A program made the translations under genes and the position numbers. This document shows, piece after piece, positions 17,629 through 28,173 of a stretch of 64,000 nt of DNA. The DNA lies in NCBI RefSeq assembly GCF_000725485.1, contig NZ_JOAG01000027.1, positions 247,707 through 311,706 on the forward strand. The letters run 5' to 3'. Under the pieces are notes generated by a model that worked only from the letters and a program-made list of their open reading frames with translations, was not told the DNA's origin and did no database searches. Position 1 is the stretch's first letter. Each line of letters starts with the position of its first letter. Source of the stretch: Nonomuraea candida. GTDB lineage: Bacteria; Actinomycetota; Actinomycetes; Streptosporangiales; Streptosporangiaceae.

Positions 17629-18666
17629 TCAGCGGGCCCGGGCCGGCACCATCGAGGTGACCGGCAGCCTGGCCTCGATCACCCCGGGGTCCTCGGTGTA
17701 GGCGAGCGTGGCGCCCAGGCCGATCAGCAGGCTGCGCATCCGGGCGTTGTCGGCCAGCATGGTGGCCCTGACCTCGGCGTAGCCCAGGTCGCGGGCCGTG
17801 CGTACGAGCATCCTGGCCAGCTCCGTGCCCAGCCCGCGCCCCTGCCAGCGATCCTCGACCAGGAAGGCCATCTCGGCGATGCCGGGGTCGGGCGTGAACA
17901 TGAGGCTGGCCATGCCCACGACCTGCCCGTCGTGCCCGGCGACCAGCGAGTGGCCGCGGCTCCTGTCGCAGAGCCGGTCGAACATGCGCGGCGGCAGCGC
18001 GGGCATCGAGGTGAAGTAGCGGAACCTGCGCGACTCCGGCGAGCACCGGTCGTGCAGGTCGCGCACCGCCTCGCGGTAGATCGAGGTGAGCGGGCGCACG
18101 GTGACCTCGGCCCCGTCGGCGAGCTTGATCGCGCGCTCGCCCGAGCCGCCCTGCTCGGCGGCGGCGGGCTGGGCGAGCCGGGCGAAGGAGGCAGCCCTGG
18201 CCGCCTCGGTCAGCGTGAACGGCAGCTCGGCGCGGCGCAGCCGGACCGCCCGCCTGGGCGCGACCGGCACGACCAGCAGGGTCGGGTCGGGAAGATCGCT
18301 CACCGCCTCACCATAGACCCACCGGGCGTCGTCCGCGCGCAGCAACTCCGCCAGCAGTTCGGGCAGCCGCCACGGCATCGAGCGCAGCCGGGAGGCCAGC
18401 AGCAGCGCCCTGGTGGGCTCGTCGGTCAGCTCGTGGGCGGTCGCGGGCACCACCTGGACGCGGCGGCCGCCCGCCGCTTCCAGCGCCTCGCGCACCGTCT
18501 CCGGGGCTGCGGGGATGTCGGCGACGAACTCGTCGACGGTGCCGTCGGCGTCGGTCTGGACGCTCAGGCCGAGGATGTTGCCGCCCCTGGCCGCCAGGGC
18601 CGAGGCCAGTGAGGCCAGGCGGCCGGGCCGTTCGTCCACCGTGGTGCGGATGCGCAAGAATCCCAT
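17629..18666 (-). CDS. ACT domain-GNAT acetyltransferase
   Basis: 345 residues. The N-terminal ~80 residues form an ACT amino-acid-binding domain (L-R-I-R-T-T-V-D-E-R-P-G at the start, G-G-N-I-L near 30). The C-terminal ~170 residues are a GNAT domain (V-R-P-L-T near residue 188, acetyl-CoA loop D-R-W-Q-G-R-G-L-G-T-E-L near 270, followed by A-R-D-L-G-Y). In actinobacteria such ACT-GNAT enzymes acetylate protein lysines under amino-acid control, which is the likely role. The middle linker is not recognised. ATG 18666 matches the usual M-G-F-L start; ATG 18678 is also possible. Confidence 0.85.
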   Translation of the reverse strand: MGFLRIRTTVDERPGRLASLASALAARGGNILGLSVQTDADGTVDEFVADIPAAPETVREALEAAGGRRVQVVPATAHELTDEPTRALLLASRLRSMPWRLPELLAELLRADDARWVYGEAVSDLPDPTLLVVPVAPRRAVRLRRAELPFTLTEAARAASFARLAQPAAAEQGGSGERAIKLADGAEVTVRPLTSIYREAVRDLHDRCSPESRRFRYFTSMPALPPRMFDRLCDRSRGHSLVAGHDGQVVGMASLMFTPDPGIAEMAFLVEDRWQGRGLGTELARMLVRTARDLGYAEVRATMLADNARMRSLLIGLGATLAYTEDPGVIEARLPVTSMVPARAR

Positions 18667-18774
18667 GCACCCGAGCATGCCGGGTGGCTGTTACGGGGCC
18701 GCTAACGACGTGTTTCATTGCGTATTTCGTCGCAAGATGCGCCAGCTTCTCCCGATATAGCAGGATATGTCGCC

Positions 18775-20151
18775 ATGAGCGTGCGTGTTCCCTTGTCGTC
18801 CGGGTTCGTCAATGGCGACGTCTCCTTCTGGTACCGGTCCTCCGGACTGCCCGCCCCGGGCGCCCGGCTCGACGGCGACCTCCAGGCCGATGTGGCGATC
18901 ATCGGCGCCGGCTACACGGGCCTGTGGACCGCGTACTACCTCAAGCGCGCCCGTCCCTCGCTGAACGTGGTGGTGCTGGAGCAGGAGTTCGCCGGGTTCG
19001 GCGCGTCGGGCCGCAACGGCGGCTGGCTGACCGGCGACCTGGCCGGCTCGCACGAGCGCTACGGGCAGGGCGCGCGGCGGCTGCAGCGGGTGATGTACGA
19101 CACCATCGACGAGGTCATCGCCGTCTGCGAGGCGGAGTCCATCGACTGCGACCTGGTCAAGGGCGGCGTGCTGAACGTGGCCCGCACCCCCGCCCAGGCC
19201 GTCCGGCTGCGCGAGAGCGTGGTCTCGGCCCGCTCCTGGGGCATCGAGGAGCCCGATCTCCGCCTGGTGGACCCCGCGGACCACGTACGCGTCTCCGGGG
19301 CCCTGGCGGCCTCCTGGAGCCCTCACTGCGCGCGCATCCAGCCCGCCAAGCTGGCCCGGGGCCTGGCCAGGACCGTACGCGAGCTGGGCGTGCCCATCTA
19401 CGAGCGCACCCCGGTCACCGGCATCGCCCCGCACCGGGCGCACACCCCGTACGGCACGGTCACGGCCGGGCACGTGATCCGCGCGACGGAGGGCTTCACG
19501 GCCCGCCTGCCCCGCCTGCGCCGCCAGTGGCTGCCCATGAACAGCTCGATGATCGTCACCGAGCCCCTCCCGCCGTCCTTCTGGGACGAGGTCGGCTGGC
19601 AGGGCGCCGAACTGCTCGGCGACCTGGCCCACTACTACATGTACGCCCAGCGCACCGCCGACGACCGCATCGCCTTCGGCGGGCGCGGCCGGCCGTACCT
19701 GTACGGCTCGCGCGTGGACGCCCGCGGCCACACGCACGAGTGGACGGTCGAGGCCCTGTGGCGGCTGCTGACCGACTTCTTCCCCGCCGCCCGCTCCTCC
19801 TCGATCGCCCACGCCTGGTCCGGCGTGCTCGGGGTGCCGCGCGACTGGTGCTCGACCGTGCACGTGGACCCCGCCACGGGCCTGGGCTGGGCGGGCGGCT
19901 ACACCGGCCACGGCGTCACGACCACGAACCTGGCCGGCCGCACGCTGCGCGACCTGATCCTGGGCGAGGAGACGGAGCTGACCTCGCTGCCCTGGGTGGG
20001 CCGCCAGGTGCGCCCGTGGGAGCCGGAGCCGCTGCGGTGGCTGGGCGTGCACGCGATGTACCGCCTGTACCGGGTGGCCGACCACCGCGAGCGCACGATG
20101 CCGCGCACCTCGGCCCTGGCCCGCTTCGCCGATCTGATCACCGGGCACTGA
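18775..20151 (+). CDS. FAD-dependent oxidoreductase, DAO family
   Basis: 458 residues. The FAD-binding Rossmann motif V-A-I-I-G-A-G-Y-T-G is near residue 40, followed by V-V-V-L-E-Q-E and G-F-G-A-S-G-R-N-G-G-W near 80. G-W-A-G-G-Y-T-G-H-G-V near 372 closes the FAD site. This is the pattern of the D-amino-acid oxidase/gamma-glutamylputrescine oxidase (PuuB-like) family, so the substrate is probably an amine or amino acid. The amidohydrolase gene follows after 87 bases in the same direction. ATG 18775 has only a weak AGGA upstream and may be leaderless after GGATAT. Confidence 0.88.
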   Translation: MSVRVPLSSGFVNGDVSFWYRSSGLPAPGARLDGDLQADVAIIGAGYTGLWTAYYLKRARPSLNVVVLEQEFAGFGASGRNGGWLTGDLAGSHERYGQGARRLQRVMYDTIDEVIAVCEAESIDCDLVKGGVLNVARTPAQAVRLRESVVSARSWGIEEPDLRLVDPADHVRVSGALAASWSPHCARIQPAKLARGLARTVRELGVPIYERTPVTGIAPHRAHTPYGTVTAGHVIRATEGFTARLPRLRRQWLPMNSSMIVTEPLPPSFWDEVGWQGAELLGDLAHYYMYAQRTADDRIAFGGRGRPYLYGSRVDARGHTHEWTVEALWRLLTDFFPAARSSSIAHAWSGVLGVPRDWCSTVHVDPATGLGWAGGYTGHGVTTTNLAGRTLRDLILGEETELTSLPWVGRQVRPWEPEPLRWLGVHAMYRLYRVADHRERTMPRTSALARFADLITGH

Positions 20152-20204
20152 GGCGGCGGGCCGGCGGTCCCGATCGGGGGGCCGGCCTGATCGCCGGGCA
20201 CTGA
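20134..20204. repeat. Duplicated 3' end of the FAD oxidoreductase gene
   Basis: CTGATCACCGGGCACTGA at the end of the gene recurs 53 bp downstream as CTGATCGCCGGGCACTGA, including the stop codon. Only the first copy is in the reading frame. Confidence 0.85.
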
Positions 20205-20238
20205 CAAGATGGGGCGAGCGTAGAAAGGAACATCCCCC

Positions 20239-21840
20239 ATGAACATCCTCTTCCGAGGCGGCCGCGTCTTCACCCCCGAGGGCGTCCTGGCCGAGGCCGT
20301 GCTGGTGCGCGACGGCGTGATCGCCGCCGTGGGCGCGGAGGGGGACCTGGCGGGGCCGGCCCACGAGACGGTGGATCTCGACGGGGGTCTGCTGACGCCG
20401 GGTTTCACGGACGCGCACCTGCACCCGGTCCAGGCGGGCCTGGAGCGCGCGAAGTGCGACCTGTCCGAGGTCTTCGGCGTGGCGGCGTACCTGGAGAAGA
20501 TCGCCGATTACGCCGCCCGCAATCCCGGCAAGGAGTGGATCGACGGCGGCGGCTGGGACATGTCGGCCTTCCCCGGCGGCCTCCCCCACCGCGACCTGCT
20601 CGACTTCCTCGACCGTCCCGCCTACCTGATCCAGCGCGACCACCACGCCGCCTGGGTCAACACCAGGGCGCTCGAACGCGCCGGCATCACCGCCGCCACG
20701 CCCGACCCGGCCGACGGGCGCATCGAGCGCGACGCCGACGGCACTCCCACGGGCGTGCTGCACGAGGGCGCGATGGACCTCGTCGGCCTGCTCACCCCCC
20801 GCCCGACCGCCCAGGACCTCCAGGACGCGCTGGCGGACGCGCAGCGGCACCTGTTCTCGCTGGGGATCACGGGGTGGCAGGACGCGATCGTGGGCTCCTA
20901 CGCGGGCTCCGACGACCAGTTGCCCACCTACGTGGCGGCGGCCCGCTCGGGGTGGCTGCGGGCGCGCGTGGTGGGCGCCCTGTGGTGGGACCGCACGCGC
21001 GGCCTGGACCAGCTCGGCGACCTGCTGGAGCGCCGGGCCTCGGCGGAGGGGCTCGACCGGTTCCGCGCCACCTCGGTCAAGATCATGCAGGACGGCATCA
21101 CGGAGAACTTCACGGCCGCGACGCTGGAGCCGTACTGCCTGTGCGGGGGCACGGGGCTGTCGTACGTCGACCCCGCCAAGCTCAAGGAATACGTCGCCGA
21201 GCTGGACCGGCACGGCTTCCAGGTGCACTTCCACGCCATCGGCGAGCGGGCCGTGCGCGAGGTGCTGGACAGCCTGGAGGGCACCGACCCGGCCAACCGG
21301 CACCACATCGCGCACCTGCAGATCATCGAGCCGTCCGACGTGCCGCGCTTCGCCGCCCTGGGCGTCACGGCCAACCTGCAGCCGCTGTGGGCCACGCACC
21401 ACGCCCAGATGGACGAGCTGACGCTGCCCTACCTGGGGGAGCCGCGCTCGTCGTGGCAGTATCCGTTCGCCGACCTGCTGGCCCACGGCACCCGCTGCTG
21501 CGCGGGCAGCGACTGGCCGGTCTCCAGCGCCGACCCGCTGCAGGGCATGCACGTGGCGGTCAACCGCACCGAGCCGGGCAGCTCGGTGCACGCGGGCTAT
21601 CCGACCGCGCAGACGCCGTTCCTGCCCGGCCAGCGCATCGACCTGGCCGCCGTCATGACCGCGTACACGGCCGGCTCGGCCTGGATCAACCGCTCCCCCG
21701 CCGGCGTCATCGAGCGGGGCCGCCCGGCCGACCTGGTGGTGCTGGACCGCGACCCGTTCGAGCTGCCGCCGGGCGAGATCTGGACGACGCGGGTGCGGAT
21801 GACGTTCGTGGACGGCGAGCCGGTCTACGAGCGGCCCTGA
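20239..21840 (+). CDS. YtcJ-like amidohydrolase
   Basis: 533 residues of the amidohydrolase_3 (YtcJ) group. Metal-site motifs: T-D-A-H-L-H-P near residue 59, an R-D-H-H segment near 134, the lysine region S-V-K-I-M-Q-D-G near 278, F-H-A-I-G near 334, H-L-Q near 357, and G-S-D-W-P-V near 430. Related enzymes deformylate N-substituted formamides, but most family members have unknown substrates. Clear GAAAGGAACA ribosome-binding site 6 bases before ATG 20239. Co-directional with the FAD oxidoreductase. Confidence 0.9.
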   Translation: MNILFRGGRVFTPEGVLAEAVLVRDGVIAAVGAEGDLAGPAHETVDLDGGLLTPGFTDAHLHPVQAGLERAKCDLSEVFGVAAYLEKIADYAARNPGKEWIDGGGWDMSAFPGGLPHRDLLDFLDRPAYLIQRDHHAAWVNTRALERAGITAATPDPADGRIERDADGTPTGVLHEGAMDLVGLLTPRPTAQDLQDALADAQRHLFSLGITGWQDAIVGSYAGSDDQLPTYVAAARSGWLRARVVGALWWDRTRGLDQLGDLLERRASAEGLDRFRATSVKIMQDGITENFTAATLEPYCLCGGTGLSYVDPAKLKEYVAELDRHGFQVHFHAIGERAVREVLDSLEGTDPANRHHIAHLQIIEPSDVPRFAALGVTANLQPLWATHHAQMDELTLPYLGEPRSSWQYPFADLLAHGTRCCAGSDWPVSSADPLQGMHVAVNRTEPGSSVHAGYPTAQTPFLPGQRIDLAAVMTAYTAGSAWINRSPAGVIERGRPADLVVLDRDPFELPPGEIWTTRVRMTFVDGEPVYERP

Positions 21841-21873
21841 CGGCCGCGGGCGAAGCGCCCCGGAGCCGCTGAC

Positions 21874-21906
21874 GGGCCACCCCGCGCGGGAAGCGCGGGG
21901 TGGCCC
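21874..21906 (+). terminator. Terminator hairpin after the amidohydrolase
   Basis: GGGCCACCCCGCGC and its exact complement form a 14-bp stem around a 5-base loop, 33 bases after the stop. First of two adjacent hairpins. Confidence 0.85.
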
Positions 21907-21916
21907 GTGGCGGGCG

Positions 21917-21961
21917 GACGCGAAAGGGGCCCCGGGAAGAACCCGGGGCCCCTTTCGCGTC
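21917..21961. terminator. Bidirectional terminator between amidohydrolase and rbpA
   Basis: A perfect 20-bp stem (GACGCGAAAGGGGCCCCGGG) with the 5-base loop AAGAA. On either strand the stem has AAAGGGG and CCCCTTT, so it can stop transcription from both sides. It ends 20 bases beyond the stop of the convergent rbpA gene. Confidence 0.92.
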
Positions 21962-21981
21962 GCCTGAACCACCAGCCCGAA

Positions 21982-22326
21982 CTACCAGGGGGACTTGTTG
22001 TTGCGCAGGCGCTCCAGTGCCTCCTCCAGGATCGCCTTGCCGTCCTTGTCGCTCCTGCGCTCCTTCACGTAAGCCAGGTGCGTCTTGTACGGCTCGTTCT
22101 TCGGCGGGGCAGGCGGCGCCGACTCGTCCTGTCCGGCAGGAAGGCCGCAACGCGGGCAGTCCCACAGCTCGGGGACCGCTGCGTCGCTGGCGAAGCTGGG
22201 GCGCGTCTCGTGCATGTTGGCGCACCAGAACGAGACCCGCACTCTCGGAGCCGCCTCGCCACGCTCGGCCTCCCCCATAGGGCCGGCGCCGACTCGGCTG
22301 CCACGGATCGCGTTGCCACTACCCAC
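21982..22326 (-). CDS. rbpA: RNA polymerase-binding protein RbpA
   Basis: Small actinobacterial transcription factor that binds RNA polymerase and the principal sigma factor and stabilises promoter complexes. 114 residues, full length. The N-terminal tail G-N-A-I-R-G-S-R-V-G-A-G-P, the core with a zinc-type C-x21-C-P-R-C arrangement (C-A-N-M near residue 35, C-P-R-C near 57) and the sigma-interacting C-terminal helix are all visible. GTG 22326 has GAGGAG 9 bases upstream. Lies 73 bases downstream of secG on the same strand. Confidence 0.96.
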   Translation of the reverse strand: MGSGNAIRGSRVGAGPMGEAERGEAAPRVRVSFWCANMHETRPSFASDAAVPELWDCPRCGLPAGQDESAPPAPPKNEPYKTHLAYVKERRSDKDGKAILEEALERLRNNKSPW

Positions 22327-22399
22327 GGATGAACTCCTCGCTCGATCGCCCCGCGTACAGACACGGGGGGAGAATCACTGTCACGCGTTGACTTGTTGC

Positions 22400-22630
22400 T
22401 CAGGGCCTCATGAGGAGGCCGAGAGCGATGATGCAGACGAACCAGACCACGCCCGTGATGACGGTCAGGCGGTCGAGGTTGCGCTCCACCACCGAGGAAC
22501 CACCGAAGTTCGACGAGAAGCCGCCGCCGAACATGTCAGACAGGCCACCACCCTTGCCCTTGTGGAGCAGGACGAGCAGGATCATGAGAAGGCTCGCCAG
22601 GATGAGGGCGATGGAGATTCCGATTTCCAC
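22400..22630 (-). CDS. secG: Preprotein translocase subunit SecG
   Basis: 76-residue membrane subunit of SecYEG. Two hydrophobic segments flank the conserved loop H-K-G-K-G-G-G-L-S-D-M-F-G-G-G. GTG 22630 follows GAAGGAA with 9-base spacing. Sits in the usual actinobacterial position after tpiA. A TTGACA at 22701-22706 (minus strand) could be a -35, but no -10 is seen at the proper distance. Confidence 0.96.
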   Translation of the reverse strand: MEIGISIALILASLLMILLVLLHKGKGGGLSDMFGGGFSSNFGGSSVVERNLDRLTVITGVVWFVCIIALGLLMRP

Positions 22631-22729
22631 GGTATGCCTGTTCCTTCAATGCTCTGTTACGCGTGACGATTCAAACTTGCCTCTTGAGGGTACGGCCTGA
22701 TGTCAAGTCGCACCCCCAGAACGGCTCAG

Positions 22730-23512
22730 TTAGGCGGGCATATCGGAGAATCGACAGATCTTCGCGAACTCACCCGCGTCGATGCTGGCGCCTCCGACGA
22801 GGGCGCCGTCGACATCCGGCTGCGCCATGATCCCCTTGATGTTGCCTGACTTGACCGAGCCACCGTAAAGGATACGGATCCCCGAGGCCACTTCGGTGTC
22901 GTAGAGCTCCGCGAGTCTGTCTCGCAACGCTCCACAGGCCTCCTGGGCGTCCTCGGGGGTGGCCACCTCGCCGGTGCCGATCGCCCACACCGGTTCGTAG
23001 GCCACCACCATCGATTTTGCCTGCTCGGCGGTGATTTTGCGCAGCGCGCCGTCGAGTTGGGCACAACAATGCGCGATGTGTGCCCCCTCTTGGCGCACCG
23101 ACAGCGCCTCGCCGACGCACAGGATGGGCGCCAGGGAGTGCCGGAAGGCGGCCTGCGTCTTGGCGTTGACCACCTCGTCGTCCTCGCCGTGGTACTGGCG
23201 GCGCTCGGAGTGCCCGATCGTCACGTAGGTGCACCCCAGCTTGGCCAGCATGGCGCCCGACACCTCGCCGGTGTAGGCCCCGCCGTCGTGGGCGGACAGG
23301 TCCTGGGCGCCGTAGACGATCCTGAGCTTGTCGCCGTCGACCAGGGTCTGGACGCTGCGCAGGTCGGTGAACGGCGGCAGGACCGCGACCTCGACCTTGT
23401 CGAAGTCTTTGTCGTTGAGCGCGAAGGCCAGCTTCTGGACCAGCGCGATGGCCTCGAAGTGGTTGAGGTTCATCTTCCAGTTGCCGGCGATGAGCGGCTT
23501 GCGCTGACTCAA
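22730..23512 (-). CDS. tpiA: Triosephosphate isomerase
   Basis: Interconverts dihydroxyacetone phosphate and glyceraldehyde 3-phosphate. 260 residues. G-N-W-K-M-N near residue 11 with the active-site lysine, G-H-S-E-R-R near 99 with the catalytic histidine, [10 protein letters not shown] near 170 with the catalytic glutamate and flexible loop, and G-G-S-V-K near 236. The TTG start touches the pgk TAG directly, with GGAGG in the pgk end as ribosome-binding site, so expression is tightly coupled. Confidence 0.98.
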   Translation of the reverse strand: MSQRKPLIAGNWKMNLNHFEAIALVQKLAFALNDKDFDKVEVAVLPPFTDLRSVQTLVDGDKLRIVYGAQDLSAHDGGAYTGEVSGAMLAKLGCTYVTIGHSERRQYHGEDDEVVNAKTQAAFRHSLAPILCVGEALSVRQEGAHIAHCCAQLDGALRKITAEQAKSMVVAYEPVWAIGTGEVATPEDAQEACGALRDRLAELYDTEVASGIRILYGGSVKSGNIKGIMAQPDVDGALVGGASIDAGEFAKICRFSDMPA

Positions 23513-24706
23513 CTAGTCCTCCAGAGCCGCGAGTCCGGGGAGGGTCTTGCCCTCAAGGTATTCGAGGCTGGCCCCGCCACCGGTGGAGATGTGCGAGAAA
23601 CCGTCCTCGGGCAGCCCGAGCCTGCGCACGGCCGCGGCGGAGTCGCCGCCGCCGACCACGGTGAAGGCGTCGGAGCCGATCAGAGCCTCGGCCACCGCCC
23701 TGGTGCCGCCGGAGAACGCGTCGAACTCGAACACGCCCATCGGGCCGTTCCAGAAGACGGTCTTGGCGTCGGCCAGCTTGGCGGCGAACAGCTCGCGGGT
23801 CTTCGGGCCGATGTCGAGCCCCTCCCGGTCGGCCGGGATGGCGGTGGCCTCGACCACGTCGTGCTCGGCGTCGGCGGCGAAGCCCGTCGCGGCCAGCACG
23901 TCGACGGGCAGCACGAGCTCCACCCCGCGCCGCCCGGCCTCCTCCAGGAAGCCGCGCACCTGGTCGAGCTGGTCCTCCTGGAGCAGCGACCTGCCGACCT
24001 CGTGGCCCTGGGCCTTGAGGAAGGTGTAGGCCATGCCGCCGCCGATCAGCAGCCGGTCGACCTTGGTCAGCAGGTTGGCGATGACGCCGAGCTTGTCGGA
24101 GACCTTGGCGCCGCCCAGCACGACCACGTAGGGCCGCTCGGTGTCCTCGGTGAGCTTGCGCAGCACCCCGACCTCGGCCTCGACCAGCCCGCCCGCGGCG
24201 TGCGGCAGCAGCCTGGGCACGTCGTAGACGCTGGCGTGCTTGCGGTGCACGGCGCCGAAGCCGTCGCCGACGTACAGCTCGGCCAGCCCGGCCAGCTTCG
24301 CCGCGAACTCGCCGCGCACGGCGTCGTCCTTGGACTCCTCGCCCGGCTCGTAGCGCAGGTTCTCCAGCAGGGCCACCTGGCCGTCCTGGAGAGCCTCGAC
24401 CGTGCTCCTGGCGCTGTCGCCGACCACGTCGGTGGCGAAGGCCACGTCGCGGCCGAGCAGCTCGCCCAGGCGCGCCGCGACGGGCCCGAGCGAGTATTTC
24501 GGGTCGACCTGGCCCTTGGGCCTGCCCAGATGGGCGCAGACGACGACCTTGGCGCCCCGGTCCACCAGGGTCCTGATCGTCGGCACCGACGCCCGGATGC
24601 GGCCGTCGTCGGTGATCGTCTCCCCGTCGAGGGGGACGTTGAGGTCGGCGCGCACGAGCACGCGCCGCCCCTTCACGTCGAGATCGTCGAGCGTGCGCAT
24701 GCTCAT
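23513..24706 (-). CDS. pgk: Phosphoglycerate kinase
   Basis: 397 residues, two-domain enzyme making ATP from 1,3-bisphosphoglycerate. N-terminal signature [12 protein letters not shown] near residue 18, nucleotide-site G-G-G-D-S-A-A-A near 355 and S-T-G-G-G-A-S-L-E near 375. ATG 24706 or the in-frame ATG two codons later may be used. 67 bases after gap, in the order gap-pgk-tpiA. Confidence 0.98.
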   Translation of the reverse strand: MSMRTLDDLDVKGRRVLVRADLNVPLDGETITDDGRIRASVPTIRTLVDRGAKVVVCAHLGRPKGQVDPKYSLGPVAARLGELLGRDVAFATDVVGDSARSTVEALQDGQVALLENLRYEPGEESKDDAVRGEFAAKLAGLAELYVGDGFGAVHRKHASVYDVPRLLPHAAGGLVEAEVGVLRKLTEDTERPYVVVLGGAKVSDKLGVIANLLTKVDRLLIGGGMAYTFLKAQGHEVGRSLLQEDQLDQVRGFLEEAGRRGVELVLPVDVLAATGFAADAEHDVVEATAIPADREGLDIGPKTRELFAAKLADAKTVFWNGPMGVFEFDAFSGGTRAVAEALIGSDAFTVVGGGDSAAAVRRLGLPEDGFSHISTGGGASLEYLEGKTLPGLAALED

Positions 24707-24773
24707 GCTCCTGTTCCGGCGGGGCGCGCCGGCCGCGCGCCCCGATGTGTCACCCGGTGTACGAGACGCGGCA

Positions 24774-25814
<1,041 letters not shown>

Positions 25815-25960
25815 TCAACCACGAACCTTATCGGACCCAAATTGGTTTAGACCACTGCAGGTCCCGCCCTGTGAATCACGGTTCTGGCGGCACGTTTTGC
25901 GAGGTTCGAGTAAAGTGCCCGACTCGTTGGAGTAAATTCGTGCATTCTCTGGGGGCTGAG

Positions 25961-26602
25961 ATGTCACATAAGCGGTCCGGCCTACTGGCCGGGCTTCTCA
26001 CAGGGCTGCTCGCCGCGCTCGTCTGCGCGGCCGGCCTGGGGGCGGCCGTCCTGTTCCAGCAGAGCCTGCCGAGCGCCGTCATGTCGTTCGGCGGCGGGCT
26101 TCCGCTCTCGCTGGCCCTGTCGCTCCTCATCGCGGTGATGGTCGCCCTGGCGATCGGCGTCGTGCGCCCGCGCAGCCTCGTCCTGCCGCCCCTCGCCGCC
26201 CTGTACGCCGGCGGCGCCGTGGCGGCCGGGCAGGTCACCGGCAAGGCGATCATGTCCGGCGCCGGTCTCGACTCGCCCTCCGCCGGGCGTGTCGCGGAGC
26301 TGGGGGATGTGAACCTGGCCACGTTCAACGCCGGGCTGCCGGAGGCGCTGTCGTTGTACCGGGCGCCACTGGCCGAGACGTGGGCCGCGTGGCTGTACAT
26401 CGCCGTGGCGGCCGTGACCGCCCTCGCCCTGGTCACCCTCCGGGTCCTCCGCGTACGCCGGGCACAGCGCGCCGAGGCGGCCGCGGAGCGGGCAGAGGAG
26501 GCGCCGGAGCCGGAGTACCGGGCCCCGTTCGAGCCGGCCCAGCAGCCCGCGCCGAAGCCCGCCGCCGACCTCTTCACTCCCCGCACCCCCTCCAAGAACT
26601 GA
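25961..26602 (+). CDS. Small polytopic membrane protein, unknown family
   Basis: 213 residues. Four hydrophobic segments near residues 8-28, 45-65, 68-85 and 140-160, then a basic and Glu/Ala-rich cytoplasmic tail ending in Pro-rich sequence. I do not recognise a family. ATG 25961 follows GGGGG with good spacing; a GTG at 25940 in frame is less likely. Divergent from gap with about 180 bp between starts; convergent with whiA. Confidence 0.65.
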   Translation: MSHKRSGLLAGLLTGLLAALVCAAGLGAAVLFQQSLPSAVMSFGGGLPLSLALSLLIAVMVALAIGVVRPRSLVLPPLAALYAGGAVAAGQVTGKAIMSGAGLDSPSAGRVAELGDVNLATFNAGLPEALSLYRAPLAETWAAWLYIAVAAVTALALVTLRVLRVRRAQRAEAAAERAEEAPEPEYRAPFEPAQQPAPKPAADLFTPRTPSKN

Positions 26603-27121
26603 CCCCGGCCCGGCGGCCTTCCGAACCGCCCACCCCTCAAGGTCCACGACCTCACCCGGCCACGCAAGGGCCACAACGTCACCCCCGCCTGCCCGCCACG
26701 CCCCATTGCGCATGCCCACCGGGCCCCACCTGACCGCGCCCGCTGCGGCCGGCATTTCGCGGCCGCCTCAACGCGGGCACACGGCCGCGCAGGGCACGCC
26801 TGTCCAGCACACGCCTGGTCACCCCGCCTGCCCGGCGCACGGCTGCCCGGCCCCACCTGTCCGGCGCACGGCCGCGCGGACGGCTGCCGGTGAGCGGGCA
26901 GGGCACAGACGTGGGCCGGACGGGCACCGGCGTCCATCGTCGCCTCACGGGTGCCGGGCCACCACGACCACGGCCCACGGGGCGCGCGTCACGGCGGCCC
27001 GCCACCTCCACCGGAGAAGCGTCCCCCTGGACAGGGCCCGGCCACGTGCGGCGGGCGGGCCTTGCCGGGCGAAGCCGTAAAGGATGAACCTCCCGAACAG
27101 CAGACAGAATCGAAAAGGCCT
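26603..27121. other. C-rich intergenic region, no gene seen
   Basis: 519 bp between convergent genes. The sense strand is rich in CCGCC, CACC and degenerate copies of CCCGGCGCACGGC (around 26835-26880), another gene-end repeat. The frames through it are Arg/Pro/Gly-rich without recognisable domains, so I call no gene. Confidence 0.55.
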
Positions 27122-28102
27122 CTACGGGGCGAGCATGTCTACGGTGAGGTTGGCCTCGGTGTTGGGGATGCCCAGGTCGGAGGCGCGTTTGTCGGCCATG
27201 GCGAGCAGCCGCCGGATGCGCCCCGCGATCGCGTCCTTGGTCAGCGGCGGGTCGGCGATCTGCCCCAGCTCCTCCAGCGACGCCTGCTTGTGCTCCACCC
27301 GCAGCCGCCCGGCCACCACCAGGTGCTCGGGCGCCTCGTCCCCGAGGATCTCCAGCGCCCGCTGCACCCGCGCCCCCGCCGCCACCGCGGCCCGGGCCGA
27401 GCGCCGCAGGTTGGCGTCGTCGAAGTTGGCCAGCCGGTTGGCGGTGGCCCGCACCTCGCGGCGCATCCGCCGCTCCTCCCAGGCCAGCACGCTGTCGTGC
27501 GCCCCGAGCCGGGTGAGCAGCGCGCTGATCGCGTCGCCGTCGCGCACCACGACCCGGTCCACCCCGCGCACCTCGCGCGCCTTGGCGTGGATCTTCAGCC
27601 GCCGCGCCGACCCCACCAGCGCCAGCGCCGCCTCCGGCCCCGGGCAGGTGACCTCCAGCGACATGGAGCGCCCCGGCTCGGTCAGCGAGCCGTGCGCCAG
27701 GAACGCGCCCCGCCAGGCGGCCTCCGCGTCGCAGGAGGCGCCCGCCACGACCTGGCGCGGCAGCCCGCGCACGGGCCGGCCGTGGTTGTCGATGAGCCCC
27801 GTCTGCCGGGCCAGCGCCTCACCGTCGCGGTAGACGCGCACCACGTAGCGCGAGCCCTTGCGCAGCCCGGCGGGCGCGAGCACGAGCACCTCCGCCTTGT
27901 GCCCGAACACCTCCCCGATGTCCTTGATCAGCCGCCGCGCCGTGGCGTTGGTGTCGAGCTCGGCCTCGATCACGATCCGCCCGCCCACCAGGTGCAGGCC
28001 GCTGGCGAACCGCAGCAGCGTCGAAACCTCCGCCTTCCGGCAGCACGGCTTGAGCACCGGCAGGCGGCTCAGCTCGTCTTTCACCACACCTGTCATCGCC
28101 AT
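27122..28102 (-). CDS. whiA: Sporulation and cell-division regulator WhiA
   Basis: 326 residues, normal length. WhiA has an N-terminal LAGLIDADG-endonuclease-like fold and a C-terminal helix-turn-helix; in Streptomyces it acts with WhiB to switch on sporulation septation. Seen here: V-K-D-E-L-S-R-L near residue 7, [10 protein letters not shown] near 133, and the HTH segment [12 protein letters not shown] near 277. ATG 28102 is preceded by GGGGGAGAGGAC. Last gene of the uvrC-rapZ-yvcK-whiA cluster. Confidence 0.97.
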   Translation of the reverse strand: MAMTGVVKDELSRLPVLKPCCRKAEVSTLLRFASGLHLVGGRIVIEAELDTNATARRLIKDIGEVFGHKAEVLVLAPAGLRKGSRYVVRVYRDGEALARQTGLIDNHGRPVRGLPRQVVAGASCDAEAAWRGAFLAHGSLTEPGRSMSLEVTCPGPEAALALVGSARRLKIHAKAREVRGVDRVVVRDGDAISALLTRLGAHDSVLAWEERRMRREVRATANRLANFDDANLRRSARAAVAAGARVQRALEILGDEAPEHLVVAGRLRVEHKQASLEELGQIADPPLTKDAIAGRIRRLLAMADKRASDLGIPNTEANLTVDMLAP

Positions 28103-28173
28103 GCGTAAGTCCTCTCCCCCATTCAGACCGGCTCCCTTGAGTCTCTCGCACCTTCGCGCCACGCCGACCAGGA

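Noticed and set aside
18715..21972. 1085-residue leftward frame opposite the oxidoreductase and amidohydrolase
   Set aside because: Gly/Arg/Ala/Val/His-rich antisense frame spanning two recognisable genes and a terminator.
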